In this document: piece after piece, positions 25,552 through 34,376 of the stretch
Numbering within the stretch: the stretch's first letter is position 1
Layout of the letters: every line of letters begins with the position of its first letter
The notes under the pieces: model-generated
Database searches by the model: none
Told to the model about the DNA's origin: nothing
What the model saw: only the letters and a program-made list of their open reading frames with translations
Translations under genes and position numbers: made by a program
Assembly (NCBI RefSeq): GCF_000015245.1
Contig: NC_008700.1
Span: 1 to 55,000 of the forward strand
Source: Shewanella amazonensis SB2B
Lineage (GTDB): Bacteria; Pseudomonadota; Gammaproteobacteria; Enterobacterales; Shewanellaceae
Direction: 5' to 3'
DNA: 55,000 nt

Positions 25552-26457
25552 TTATTTGCACATGGGGAAGCCGAGGGCTTCACGGGCCTTGTAGTAGGCT
25601 TCGGCAACCGCCTTGGCCATGGTGCGCACACGCAGAATGTAGCGCTGACGCTCGGTCACAGAAATGGCGTGACGGGCATCCAGCAGGTTGAAAGCGTGTG
25701 AGGCCTTCATGACTTGCTCGTAAGCGGGCAGAGGCAGAGGAGTTTCCAATGACAACAAATGCTGACAGGCTTTTTCGCATTGGTCGAACATGCCGAACAG
25801 GAAGTCCACGTCGGCGTGCTCAAAGTTATAGGTAGATTGTTCAACTTCGTTCTGGTGGAACACATCGCCATAGGTGATGCGGCCCATGGGGCCATCGGTC
25901 CAGACCAGATCGTAAACGCTGTCTACGCCCTGGATGTACATGGCCAGACGCTCCAGACCATAGGTGATTTCACCGGTCACTGGGCTGCATTCGATGCCGC
26001 CAACTTGCTGGAAGTAGGTAAACTGAGTCACTTCCATGCCGTTGAGCCAGACTTCCCAACCCAGACCCCAGGCGCCCAGTGTTGGCGATTCCCAGTTGTC
26101 TTCCACGAAGCGAATGTCGTGGATTTGGGTGTCGATGCCCAAGGCTCGCAGCGAGCCTAAGTAGAGCTCCTGAATGTTGTCAGGGGATGGCTTCAATACG
26201 ACCTGGAACTGGTAGTAGTGCTGTAGGCGGTTTGGGTTTTCACCGTAGCGACCATCGGTTGGGCGGCGTGAAGGCTGCACATAGGCGCTGCTCATTGGCT
26301 CAGGGCCGAGGGCGCGCAGGAAGGTCTGAGGGTGGAAGGTGCCGGCACCGACTTCCATATCCAGTGGTTGGACAATGGCACAGCCTTGCTGAGCCCAGTA
26401 ATCCTGCAGGGTCAAAATAAAGCCCTGGAATGTCTTTACGTCGTATTTCGTCGTCAT
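25552..26457 (-). CDS. glyQ: Glycyl-tRNA synthetase alpha subunit
   Basis: 301 aa (E. coli 303 aa) class II catalytic subunit that activates glycine and charges tRNA-Gly. Class II motifs are visible as MEVGAGTFHPQTFLRALGPEP near residue 35 and YVQPSRRPTDGRYGENPNRLQHYYQFQV near 58-85. The ATG at 26457 (MTTKYDVKTFQGF) is the family start. It is divergent from tag, with a 107-base intergenic region that should hold both promoters. Confidence 0.98.
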   Translation of the reverse strand: MTTKYDVKTFQGFILTLQDYWAQQGCAIVQPLDMEVGAGTFHPQTFLRALGPEPMSSAYVQPSRRPTDGRYGENPNRLQHYYQFQVVLKPSPDNIQELYLGSLRALGIDTQIHDIRFVEDNWESPTLGAWGLGWEVWLNGMEVTQFTYFQQVGGIECSPVTGEITYGLERLAMYIQGVDSVYDLVWTDGPMGRITYGDVFHQNEVEQSTYNFEHADVDFLFGMFDQCEKACQHLLSLETPLPLPAYEQVMKASHAFNLLDARHAISVTERQRYILRVRTMAKAVAEAYYKAREALGFPMCK

Positions 26458-26564
26458 GTCTACTGCTGTCAGCTGAAAATAGAAAATGGGTTCGATTATA
26501 CCTTGTAGATCTGTGGTTATGTAGGCTATTTTTGAGCGAATTTACGGCTAAATAGGGACTTTGA

Positions 26565-27134
26565 ATGGCAGATAACAAAGTGAGATGCGCTTGGGTCAGT
26601 GATGATAAGCTGTACCAGCAGTATCACGATGAGGTATGGGGCATGCCGGTTTACGATGCCAAAGAGCTGTTTGCCAAGCTTTGTCTCGATGGTCAGCAGG
26701 CCGGCTTATCCTGGATTACCATCCTCAGAAAGCAGGCAAGTTACGAGGCCGCCTTCGCCGATTTTGAACCTGCTATCATAGCCACTTATGACGAGGCTAA
26801 GGTTGAAGAGCTGCTGCAAAATCCGGGCATAGTCCGTAACCGGGCCAAGGTGAATTCCATCATTCGCAATGCCCGCGCATATCTGAATTACGTTGATGCC
26901 GGCAACGACTTCTCGATGTTCTTGTGGAGCTTTGTCGGTGGTGAACCCAAGGTCAATCGATTTTCGTCCATTTCAGAGGTGCCTGCCCAGACTGCTGAAT
27001 CCGAAGCCATGTCCAAGGCGCTTAAGAAACTGGGCTTCAATTTCGTTGGTCCCACTATTTGCTATGCCTTTATGCAGGCGGTGGGCATGGTTAACGATCA
27101 CACCACAGACTGCCATTGCTACCAAAAATATTGA
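26565..27134 (+). CDS. tag: DNA-3-methyladenine glycosylase I
   Basis: 189 aa base-excision repair enzyme that removes 3-methyladenine from alkylated DNA. The zinc-snap ligands of E. coli Tag (Cys4, His17, His175, Cys179) map here to Cys8, His21, His179 and Cys183. The LDGQQAGLSWITIL segment holds the catalytic-pocket Glu/Gln region, and LGFNFVGPTICYAFMQA matches the family. It is a single gene, convergent with the amidohydrolase gene; the terminator between them contains a parS. Confidence 0.96.
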   Translation: MADNKVRCAWVSDDKLYQQYHDEVWGMPVYDAKELFAKLCLDGQQAGLSWITILRKQASYEAAFADFEPAIIATYDEAKVEELLQNPGIVRNRAKVNSIIRNARAYLNYVDAGNDFSMFLWSFVGGEPKVNRFSSISEVPAQTAESEAMSKALKKLGFNFVGPTICYAFMQAVGMVNDHTTDCHCYQKY

Positions 27135-27161
27135 TGCAGTGAAATAATTGCCGGCCAATAA

Positions 27162-27189
27162 AAAAGGTGTTCCACGTGGAACACCTTTT
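27162..27189. terminator. Bidirectional terminator with parS as its hairpin
   Basis: A perfect 28-base palindrome with outer arms AAAAGGTG / CACCTTTT surrounds the parS core. It lies between the convergent tag and amidohydrolase genes, so it should form a terminator hairpin in RNA and a ParB site in DNA. Confidence 0.8.
27168..27183. promoter_or_regulatory. parS: parS centromere-like site
   Basis: TGTTCCACGTGGAACA, a perfect 16-bp palindrome identical to known chromosomal parS forms bound by ParB. It lies 27 kb from the oriC edge. ParB itself would be encoded outside this window. Confidence 0.85.
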
Positions 27190-27238
27190 ATTTTTCAAAA
27201 ATCCTCTCCTAAGAGGAAAGGAAGTGCTGGCGCCGGGG

Positions 27239-30200
27239 TTAGATTTCTTCGAAGAAGAAAGGTTGACGTTGGCGCTTGTCACCGTTGAGCTGATTCATGG
27301 ATTCCGCATCGTAGAGCTTGCCGTTAACCATGGTGTGAGTGACCTTGTCTGTCACGCGGATATCGGCCAGTGGATCACCGTCGATAACAATAAGGTCAGC
27401 GAGCTTACCTGCCTTGATAGACCCTAATTGATGATCCATGGCGAAAGTCTTGGCTGGGTTGATGGTGGCTGTTTTCAGTACTTCCATATTGCTCATGCCA
27501 CCTTGGGCAAACATCCACATTTCCCAGTGTGCTGCGAGGCCTTCACGCTGACCGTGAGCACCTATGTTCGGGTGCACGCCAACGTTGTTCAGCTCATTGG
27601 CGACACGTGCAACGTTGAAGTGGTTGTAGTGGCCTTCTGGTGCAGTAGGGCGGCGCATAGAGCGGGCCTTTAGCACATCGCCTGGTACGAATTTGGACAA
27701 ACGTGGGTGAGCCCATACGTCAGTTTTATCGTACCAATAATTCTCACCCGAGATACCACCATAGGCGACTACCAGCGTTGGGGTATAGCCAACTTTGGTT
27801 TGCCCCCAAAACTGCTTTATATCGTTATAGATGGCTCCAGCAGGCAGTGAGTGTTCTACGGTAGTATGGCCGTCTGCAATCATGGTGAGGTTATGTTGCA
27901 GCAAGCTGCCGCCCTCAGGCACAACCATCATTTCCAGCTCGCGTGCGGCGGCAATCACCTGCTGACGCTGGTTACGACGTGGTTGGTTATAGCTCTTTAC
28001 GCTAAAGGCTCCAACTTTTTTCAGTCGTTCAAGATGGAACTTGGCATCCTCCACAGAGTCGATATGGCTGGTGTAACCGGGCAGATTAGCGCCATAGAGG
28101 ATGGTACCGGTAGAGAAGATCCGCGGACCAACAATCTTACCGGCTTTTTGCTGCTCGGATGCGGCAAAGATTTCAGTGGTGTCGTTGGATGGGTCGTGGA
28201 TAGAAGTCACGCCCAGTGACAGTCCGGCAAACAGGTTCCAGTTTTGCTGAGGAATGATTTCATCCTCACCCTGCGCACCGTGGGCGTGGGCATCAAACAG
28301 GCCCGGCATCAGGGTCTTGCCACTGATATCGATGCGCTCTGCGCCAGAAGGAATGGCTACGTCTGTCTTACTACCTACAGCGACAATCTTATTGTCTTTG
28401 ACCAGCACCACACCGTCTTCTATCACCTGATCATTTTCCATGGTGATGACCTTGCCACCAACAAATGCAATGGTTCCACGTGGAACATCGGCCTTTTGCT
28501 CGAAGCTGATATTGGTGATGGTTGGCTGAGGTTTTGACTCTGCATCTGCTTTGGGGCTATAGCTGCTATCGATTGGCATTTGATACAGCTCAGGGCCAAG
28601 GGTCCAGTACAGCTGATTGCTCTTGCTGTTCCAGCTTAAGCTCTCACCGGCACGAACACTCAGTTGAGTCACAGGTAGGTTGCTGGCCTTGGGGCCAATC
28701 TCAATGGTCTCACCATGTTTTGCAAACGGGGTTACCCAAACCTTAAAACGCTCAGCAAATGCTAGTTGCTCACCATCGGGGGAAATGCGGAACTCGGTTG
28801 CATGTTTGCTGGTGTAGTGGGTGCGCTTTTCAAAACCATCCAGATTGATAGACGAGAACTGTGGAGTCTCACCGCTTTCCATAAAGTACACCCGGTTACT
28901 ATCGGCACCAAACTGGGGTTGGAAGCCCAGCGCGCTGATGCGGGTATTTTCTTTGGTCTTCAGGCTCGCCTTATAGATACCAGGGTCGTTTGACCAGGTC
29001 GTCGGAGTGATATAACCACCGCTGGCTTTACGGTAGACCAGCAGTTCGCCGGTGGGTGAGAAGACCGGTTCAACATACTTGCCAGGCACCTGAGTAATAG
29101 TGGTTGTCTTACGATTACCGAGGTTAATTACCAATACGGAACCCTGATCCTTATCGGTCCAAGTGGTAAAGGCCAATTGCTTGCCATCCCGTGACCAGGT
29201 TGGGTACAGCTCAGAAATACCGTCATCCAGCTTGGTCAGACGGGTCACTTTGCCTTCGGGTAAGGATTTAAGCCAGAGTTTGCCCAGGGCTTCATAGACT
29301 ACATGTTTACCGTCGGGTGAAACCTGTGCCATGCGCAGCATTTTCACATCGAAGTTATCGTGGTCAAGGTTTTGGGTGTATCGAACCGAGGGCTGCACAT
29401 CCAGTTGTGTTTTCACGTGGAAGGGCACTTCGGTAACTTTTTTGCTGGATACGTTTAGACGTTGGATCTTGCCCTTGGCCCAAAACAGAATATCGTTGCT
29501 GCTTTTATCCCAGGCCATGGTGGGGTAAACACCGTGAATGGCCCAGGTTTCCTGCATGTCACGATCCAGCTCGCCATACAGTTTTTCTTTGGCACCAGAA
29601 GCCAGGTCCAATGAATAGAGAGTGGATTGGAATCCATCGCGCTTGATAAAGGCGAGCTTTTTGCCATCCGGGCTGGGTGTAGGGCGTATTGCACCACCTG
29701 TACCCTCGATCAACACTTCAATCTCACCGGTTTGGGTGTCGTAGCGTTTGATTTTGTAGATACCAGCCACAGAATCTTTGGAGTAGTGGAAGGTTTTTCC
29801 GGGCGTTGCATCCTGACTGAAATAGATATAACGGCCGTCGGGTGAGTATGCGGGCTCACCCAGGTCCTTCTGGTCATTGGGGCGTTCAGTTAGCTGAACA
29901 CCTTCGCCACCACTGATGTGGTAGAGCCACACCTCACCGGCACCCAGACTGCGACTGGCGGTAAAGTGCTTGCGACCAACCAGATACTGCGAATCAGGGC
30001 TCCAGGCTGGACTGTTAATCAGGCGGAAAGTTTCTTTGGTGACTGCGCGTGGGTTTTTACCGTCGGCATCCATGACCCAGAGGTTGTCACCGCCATCCTG
30101 ATCCGAGGTAAAGGCAATGTATTTACCATCTGGGCTGTAAACTGGCTGCATCTGCCAGGCTATGCCACTGGCAAGCACTTCAGCTTCACCGCCCTTGGCT

Positions 30201-30427
30201 GGGATACGGTAGATATCACCCAAGAGGTCAAACACTATGTATTTACCATCAGGGCTTAGGCTCAGGTTCATCCATGTGCCTTCGTTTACATCGACACTGA
30301 CTTTTTCGAGGGGAGCATTGGTAGGGGCGTTTACTTGCCAGGTTTCTGCTTCGTTGGCGGCATAGGTTGCAGGAGCAAAAGCCAATGCCACCGCAATCAT
30401 GGTTGGGTGCAGACGGGTCTTGAACAT
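27239..30427 (-). CDS. Exported TolB-like propeller / amidohydrolase fusion protein
   Basis: 1062 aa with a signal peptide (about residues 1-23, cleavage after TYA). Residues of about 50-620 hold many WD40-like PD40 repeats (SPDGKYIVF, SPDGKYIAF, SPDGRYIYF and others), forming one or two TolB-type beta-propellers. From about 650 to the end lies an amidohydrolase domain: a start strand GTIAFVGGKVITM, the metal-binding DAHAHG (about 712-717), further His in HTTVEHSLP and IGAHGQREG, and the closing GKLADLIVIDGDPLADI. Such fusions occur in Alteromonadales and Bacteroidetes as periplasmic or outer-membrane-associated hydrolases, with peptidase-like roles suspected. The substrate is unknown. A parS-like site lies in its coding sequence at 28472-28487. 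Confidence 0.85.
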   Translation of the reverse strand: MFKTRLHPTMIAVALAFAPATYAANEAETWQVNAPTNAPLEKVSVDVNEGTWMNLSLSPDGKYIVFDLLGDIYRIPAKGGEAEVLASGIAWQMQPVYSPDGKYIAFTSDQDGGDNLWVMDADGKNPRAVTKETFRLINSPAWSPDSQYLVGRKHFTASRSLGAGEVWLYHISGGEGVQLTERPNDQKDLGEPAYSPDGRYIYFSQDATPGKTFHYSKDSVAGIYKIKRYDTQTGEIEVLIEGTGGAIRPTPSPDGKKLAFIKRDGFQSTLYSLDLASGAKEKLYGELDRDMQETWAIHGVYPTMAWDKSSNDILFWAKGKIQRLNVSSKKVTEVPFHVKTQLDVQPSVRYTQNLDHDNFDVKMLRMAQVSPDGKHVVYEALGKLWLKSLPEGKVTRLTKLDDGISELYPTWSRDGKQLAFTTWTDKDQGSVLVINLGNRKTTTITQVPGKYVEPVFSPTGELLVYRKASGGYITPTTWSNDPGIYKASLKTKENTRISALGFQPQFGADSNRVYFMESGETPQFSSINLDGFEKRTHYTSKHATEFRISPDGEQLAFAERFKVWVTPFAKHGETIEIGPKASNLPVTQLSVRAGESLSWNSKSNQLYWTLGPELYQMPIDSSYSPKADAESKPQPTITNISFEQKADVPRGTIAFVGGKVITMENDQVIEDGVVLVKDNKIVAVGSKTDVAIPSGAERIDISGKTLMPGLFDAHAHGAQGEDEIIPQQNWNLFAGLSLGVTSIHDPSNDTTEIFAASEQQKAGKIVGPRIFSTGTILYGANLPGYTSHIDSVEDAKFHLERLKKVGAFSVKSYNQPRRNQRQQVIAAARELEMMVVPEGGSLLQHNLTMIADGHTTVEHSLPAGAIYNDIKQFWGQTKVGYTPTLVVAYGGISGENYWYDKTDVWAHPRLSKFVPGDVLKARSMRRPTAPEGHYNHFNVARVANELNNVGVHPNIGAHGQREGLAAHWEMWMFAQGGMSNMEVLKTATINPAKTFAMDHQLGSIKAGKLADLIVIDGDPLADIRVTDKVTHTMVNGKLYDAESMNQLNGDKRQRQPFFFEEI
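28472..28487. promoter_or_regulatory. parS: parS-like site inside the amidohydrolase gene
   Basis: GGTTCCACGTGGAACA: a 14-bp perfect palindrome (28473-28486), 15 of 16 bases of the full parS. It falls in codons for VPRGT between the propeller and amidohydrolase domains, a linker where protein constraint is weak. Confidence 0.7.
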
Positions 30428-30570
30428 CTGGGTTTCCTAATCGTTATAGTTATTGAGATAAAGACTGAATCATGCAGGCTAGTCCTTAGCGCACGTCAGG
30501 TTGTTATCTCATAAATCCCGGATCAGGAAAACCTCATTTCTGTTTCAAATAATAATCTTCAAGGACACGG

Positions 30571-30816
30571 CTAGAGGCCCTTTTTAATCAGGTATCGATA
30601 GGGTGTCACTGACGTATCACTGGCGAGTAGTGTATGGTCCATAAACTCGCAAAAGCTTGGAATGTCTCTGGTGGTAGCAGGATCATCAGCGATAATCAGC
30701 AGGGTTTCGCCATCAGCCATGTGTCGCACTGTTTTGCGTACCATCATTACGGGTTCCGGGCAGCGTAGTCCCAGAGCGTCGAGTTGTTTATCGGCTTCGG
30801 CAAAAATATTGTTCAT
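30571..30816 (-). CDS. tusA: Sulfur carrier protein TusA
   Basis: 81 aa, as in E. coli. It accepts a persulfide from IscS and passes it to TusBCD for 2-thiolation of tRNA wobble uridine. The active Cys19 lies in DALGLRCPEPVMMVRKTVR, and IADDPATTRDIPSFC is conserved. The ATG at 30816 is chosen by length; the frame extends upstream without homology. It is monocistronic, with 143 bases to the start of the amidohydrolase gene. Confidence 0.97.
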   Translation of the reverse strand: MNNIFAEADKQLDALGLRCPEPVMMVRKTVRHMADGETLLIIADDPATTRDIPSFCEFMDHTLLASDTSVTPYRYLIKKGL

Positions 30817-31146
30817 AAGAGATCTAGAAAAGAGAGCAATGGTCATTGGGGCAAATTTTACTCCAGTCATAGCAGCAACGCCAAGCTAACACTGGATTAT
30901 GCGGTATCACGCAAAGTCGATGTTCCACGTGGAACAGCTGACGAGAGTGTAAAAAGTCATTTCAACTTTTTGGACAGTGTTCATAATCTCAGCAATATTC
31001 CACCTAAAGTGTTCAATCTCACCCCGTACGCAATTCCATGAATAAGCAAATAACCATTTGATAGTTGCGGACATCAGTTTGATTGCTAGTGTTGCTCGCC
31101 ATACAAGCAATACACATTCAGCAGACTATGGAGTGGTGATAAGGCA
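30817..31146. other. Divergent intergenic region between tusA and the chemoreceptor gene
   Basis: 330 bases with no supported gene. It contains a perfect parS at 30921-30936 and must hold the promoters of tusA and the chemoreceptor gene. I could not identify a convincing sigma-28 promoter for the latter. Confidence 0.6.
30921..30936. promoter_or_regulatory. parS: parS centromere-like site
   Basis: TGTTCCACGTGGAACA, a perfect 16-bp palindrome, the same as the site at 27168-27183, here in non-coding DNA about 100 bases upstream of tusA. Confidence 0.85.
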
Positions 31147-33129
31147 ATGTCATTTAAAAAGGGGATTTGGTATGGGCTGCTGTGCATCGGCTTGTTGCCG
31201 CTGGTCATTGCGGGGGTTGTATCGGAACAGCTTGCCGAGCGGGCATTGAAAGCCCAGGTATATAACAAGTTGGAAGCTGTCAGGCAGCTGAAGGAAAACC
31301 AGCTGACAGAGTACTTTGCCGATAACAGAGCCGATCTTAAGATGCTGGCTGCCGCCATGGTGGATATGGTGAGCTTCAGTGATGGCTCGTCTTTGAAAAC
31401 TATTACCCATGCACACGAGGACTACTTCACCCAGCTGGTGAAAGAGTATGGTTACTATGATGTGTTTGTCATAGACCCGGATGGTGACCTGGCATACAGC
31501 TACGCAAAGGAAGCCGACTATGGTTCAAATCTTATCTCCGGGCCATTTAAAGAGACAAACCTCGCGGATCTATTCAGAAGTGTATTATCAAGCCAACAGA
31601 TTGAAATGGTTGATTTTATGCCTTACACGCCCAGCGGGGGCAAACCGGCAGCTTTCATCGGGATGCCGGTTGTTTATCATGGCCAACTATTAGCCGTGGT
31701 AGCGCTTCAGCTGTCGATTGATCGTATAAATCAGCTAATGAGTCAAAGAGCGGGAATGGGGGAAACGGGAGAAAGTTATCTGGTCGGTAACGACTATCGC
31801 ATGCGTTCTAACTCGTTTCTGGACCCCATAAGACGCTCAGTGATTGCCAGCTTTAGCGGTTCTGTGGATGAAAACGGCATCAACACAGTCGCATCCAGAA
31901 AGGCGCTCAACGGTGAAAGTGGCATGGAAGTCATAACCGACTACCAGGATAATTTAGTCCTGTCAGCGTTCAGGCCAATCAGTCCCGATTTTGCAGGTAA
32001 AATTCGCTGGGCTCTGATTGTGGAAATCGATGAGGCAGAAGCGCTGGAATCTGTTGTGGCTATTAAAAATAGCCTGTGGATAGTATTGGGGATTTCTGTG
32101 TTGGTGGTGGTTGGTTTTGCACGACTGATCCTGCGTTCGGTATTACGTCCTTTAGGGGGCGAGCCGGCTGTTATGCAGCACATTTCAGAGCGAGTGGCAG
32201 GCGGTGATTTGGCCATTGATTTTTGCCAGTCCGAAAAGACAGGTGTTTATCTTGCCATGGAAACCATGTCCCACAATCTGAGAGAATTGGTCTCACGGAT
32301 TGTAGGTATCACCGAGCAGCTTTCTGCCGCATCGGAGCAAACCCGCGTTGCAAGTGAAGAAACCAATCAAAGCTTGTTCCAACAACAAGCTAATATTGAA
32401 CGGGTTTCGGCGTCTATAAATGAGATGACGGCGACTATCGCTGACGTGGCCCACAATGCGCGTCAGGTCGCTGACTCGACTCAGGCGGCCTACGGTTTGT
32501 CGCAAATCGCCGATAAACAGGTGCGCAGCAACATAGGCACAATCAACGGCCTGGCATCGGCGATTACCGAGGCAACCAATGTCATTCGCAGTGTTGAATT
32601 GCAAAGTCAGGGGATAAGCAAGGTGCTGGAGGTGATCCGTGGCATTGCAGACCAAACCAATTTGCTCGCCCTTAACGCTGCAATTGAGGCTGCCCGCGCA
32701 GGAGAACAGGGGCGTGGTTTTGCCGTTGTTGCAGATGAGGTACGGCAGCTGGCTCAAAAGACAGCACAATCGACCCGTGACATTGAAGAGATGATTGCTT
32801 TGTTGCAGCAGGGCACACAAAACGCCGTTGGGGTAATGGGGGAAAGTACAGTGCATCTTCAGCAAACTGTCGACAGCGCCGAATGTACCGCCGAAGCCAT
32901 TCGTAACACGCACATAGAGATAGAATCTATCGCAGCCAATGCTGAACAAATTGCCACGGCGGCCTCTCAGCAAACCCTGGCCGCAGAGGAAATCAGTCAA
33001 AGTCTGGCCGTAATAAGCGATGCCGCATCTGTGAATGCGGCCAGCTCTGAGCAGACAGCCGTGGCCTCAACGCAACTCAGCGAGCTTGCCTTGGATTTAA
33101 AGAGCATTACTGGCCGCTTTAACATCTGA
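31147..33129 (+). CDS. Methyl-accepting chemotaxis protein with periplasmic dCache-like domain
   Basis: 660 aa transmembrane chemoreceptor. Membrane segment 1 lies at about residues 7-25 and segment 2 at about 303-323. The periplasmic part between them (about 270 aa, with EYGYYDVFVIDPDGDLAYS and MGETGESYLVGNDYRMRSNS) is typical of double Cache sensors for small ligands. A HAMP-like linker (about 325-375) leads to the signalling hairpin, whose tip ADQTNLLALNAAIEAARAGE lies near 500-520. There is no C-terminal CheR/CheB-binding pentapeptide. The ligand is unknown. The stop codon is followed after 3 bases by a parS. Confidence 0.93.
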   Translation: MSFKKGIWYGLLCIGLLPLVIAGVVSEQLAERALKAQVYNKLEAVRQLKENQLTEYFADNRADLKMLAAAMVDMVSFSDGSSLKTITHAHEDYFTQLVKEYGYYDVFVIDPDGDLAYSYAKEADYGSNLISGPFKETNLADLFRSVLSSQQIEMVDFMPYTPSGGKPAAFIGMPVVYHGQLLAVVALQLSIDRINQLMSQRAGMGETGESYLVGNDYRMRSNSFLDPIRRSVIASFSGSVDENGINTVASRKALNGESGMEVITDYQDNLVLSAFRPISPDFAGKIRWALIVEIDEAEALESVVAIKNSLWIVLGISVLVVVGFARLILRSVLRPLGGEPAVMQHISERVAGGDLAIDFCQSEKTGVYLAMETMSHNLRELVSRIVGITEQLSAASEQTRVASEETNQSLFQQQANIERVSASINEMTATIADVAHNARQVADSTQAAYGLSQIADKQVRSNIGTINGLASAITEATNVIRSVELQSQGISKVLEVIRGIADQTNLLALNAAIEAARAGEQGRGFAVVADEVRQLAQKTAQSTRDIEEMIALLQQGTQNAVGVMGESTVHLQQTVDSAECTAEAIRNTHIEIESIAANAEQIATAASQQTLAAEEISQSLAVISDAASVNAASSEQTAVASTQLSELALDLKSITGRFNI

Positions 33130-33132
33130 TGC

Positions 33133-33148
33133 TGTTTCACGTGAAACA
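33133..33148. promoter_or_regulatory. parS: parS centromere-like site
   Basis: TGTTTCACGTGAAACA, a perfect 16-bp palindrome matching the classical parS consensus, between the chemoreceptor stop codon and the shared terminator. Confidence 0.85.
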
Positions 33149-33175
33149 AAAAGCCGACCCAAAGGTCGGCTTTTT
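33148..33175. terminator. Bidirectional terminator between the chemoreceptor gene and fadA
   Basis: Perfect stem AAAAAGCCGACC / GGTCGGCTTTTT with loop CAAA between the two convergent genes, directly abutting the parS at 33133-33148. Confidence 0.88.
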
Positions 33176-33193
33176 TATTTGGTTTTGGTGGTG

Positions 33194-34357
33194 TTAAACA
33201 CGTTCAAACACAGTGGCTATGCCTTGACCCAAACCGATACACATAGTTGCCAGGCCCAGAGTGGCGTCCTTGTGTTCCATCAGGTTGATCAGGGTGGTGG
33301 AGATACGGGCTCCGGAGCAGCCCAGAGGGTGACCCAATGCAATTGCACCACCATTGAGGTTCACCTTGTCTTCCACCACATCCATTAGCCCCAAGTCTTT
33401 CACGCATGGCAGAGATTGGGCGGCAAAGGCTTCGTTCAGCTCAATCACATCCATGTCCTGAATGCTGAGACCGGCACGAGCCAGTGCTTTCTGGGTTGCG
33501 GGCACTGGGCCATAACCCATGATAGCGGCGTCACAACCGGCTACGGCCATGGAGCGAACCCGGGCTCGAATCGTCAGACCCAAGGCGCGGGCTTTTTCTT
33601 CTTCCATCACCAACATGGCTGCGGCGCCGTCCGACAGGGCTGAAGACGTACCTGCGGTCACGGTTCCATTGGCAGGATCGAATACAGGGCGCAGACCAGC
33701 CAGAGATTCAAGCGTAGTTTCCGGACGGATAACTTCGTCGTAATCCACCTTGATAAGGGCGCCGTTGGCATCGTGGCCTTCAATGGCATATATCTCGTTA
33801 GCGAAGCGGCCTTCAATGGATGCAGCATGGGCGCGCTGATGTGAGCGCACAGCAAACTGGTCCTGCATTTCACGGCTGATACCGTGCAGCTTACCCAGCA
33901 TTTCGGCAGTCAGGCCCATCATACCTGAGGCCTTGGCTACATTGGCAGCGAGGCCAGGGTGGAAGTCCACACCGTGGTTCATAGGTACATGACCCATGTG
34001 CTCGACACCACCGATGATAAAGGTGTCACCCATACCTGTCATGATGGCACGGGAAGCCTGATGCAGGGCTTCCATGGAAGAACCACAGAGGCGGTTAACT
34101 GTCACAGCACCGGCAGTTTTAGGCACTCCAGCCAGCAGTGAAGCGTTGCGGGCTATGTTAAAGCCTTGCTCCAGCGTTTGCTGAACACAGCCCCAAATCA
34201 CATCTTCAATGGTGTTTGGGTCAACGCCGGGGTTACGCAGCAACAGGGCTTTCATCAACTCGGCAGACAGTGTCTCGGCGCGAACATTACGGAATACACC
34301 ACCCTTGGAACGGCCCATGGGAGTGCGGATGCAATCTACGATAACGGCTTGTTTCAT
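33194..34357 (-). CDS. fadA: 3-ketoacyl-CoA thiolase (FadA)
   Basis: 387 aa (E. coli 387 aa) thiolase of the aerobic beta-oxidation complex, releasing acetyl-CoA from 3-ketoacyl-CoA. The nucleophile is Cys91 in NRLCGSSM, and the C-terminal [10 protein letters not shown] and MCIGLGQG carry the catalytic His and second Cys. It lies 19 bases after fadB in one operon. The product forms an alpha2beta2 complex with FadB. Confidence 0.98.
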
Positions 34358-34376
34358 TTTGATAATCCTTCCCTAA

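Noticed and set aside
29409..29424. CACGTG-centred sequence in the amidohydrolase gene as a sixth parS
   Set aside because: Both outer ends of the palindrome differ from parS (four mismatches), so it is probably chance.
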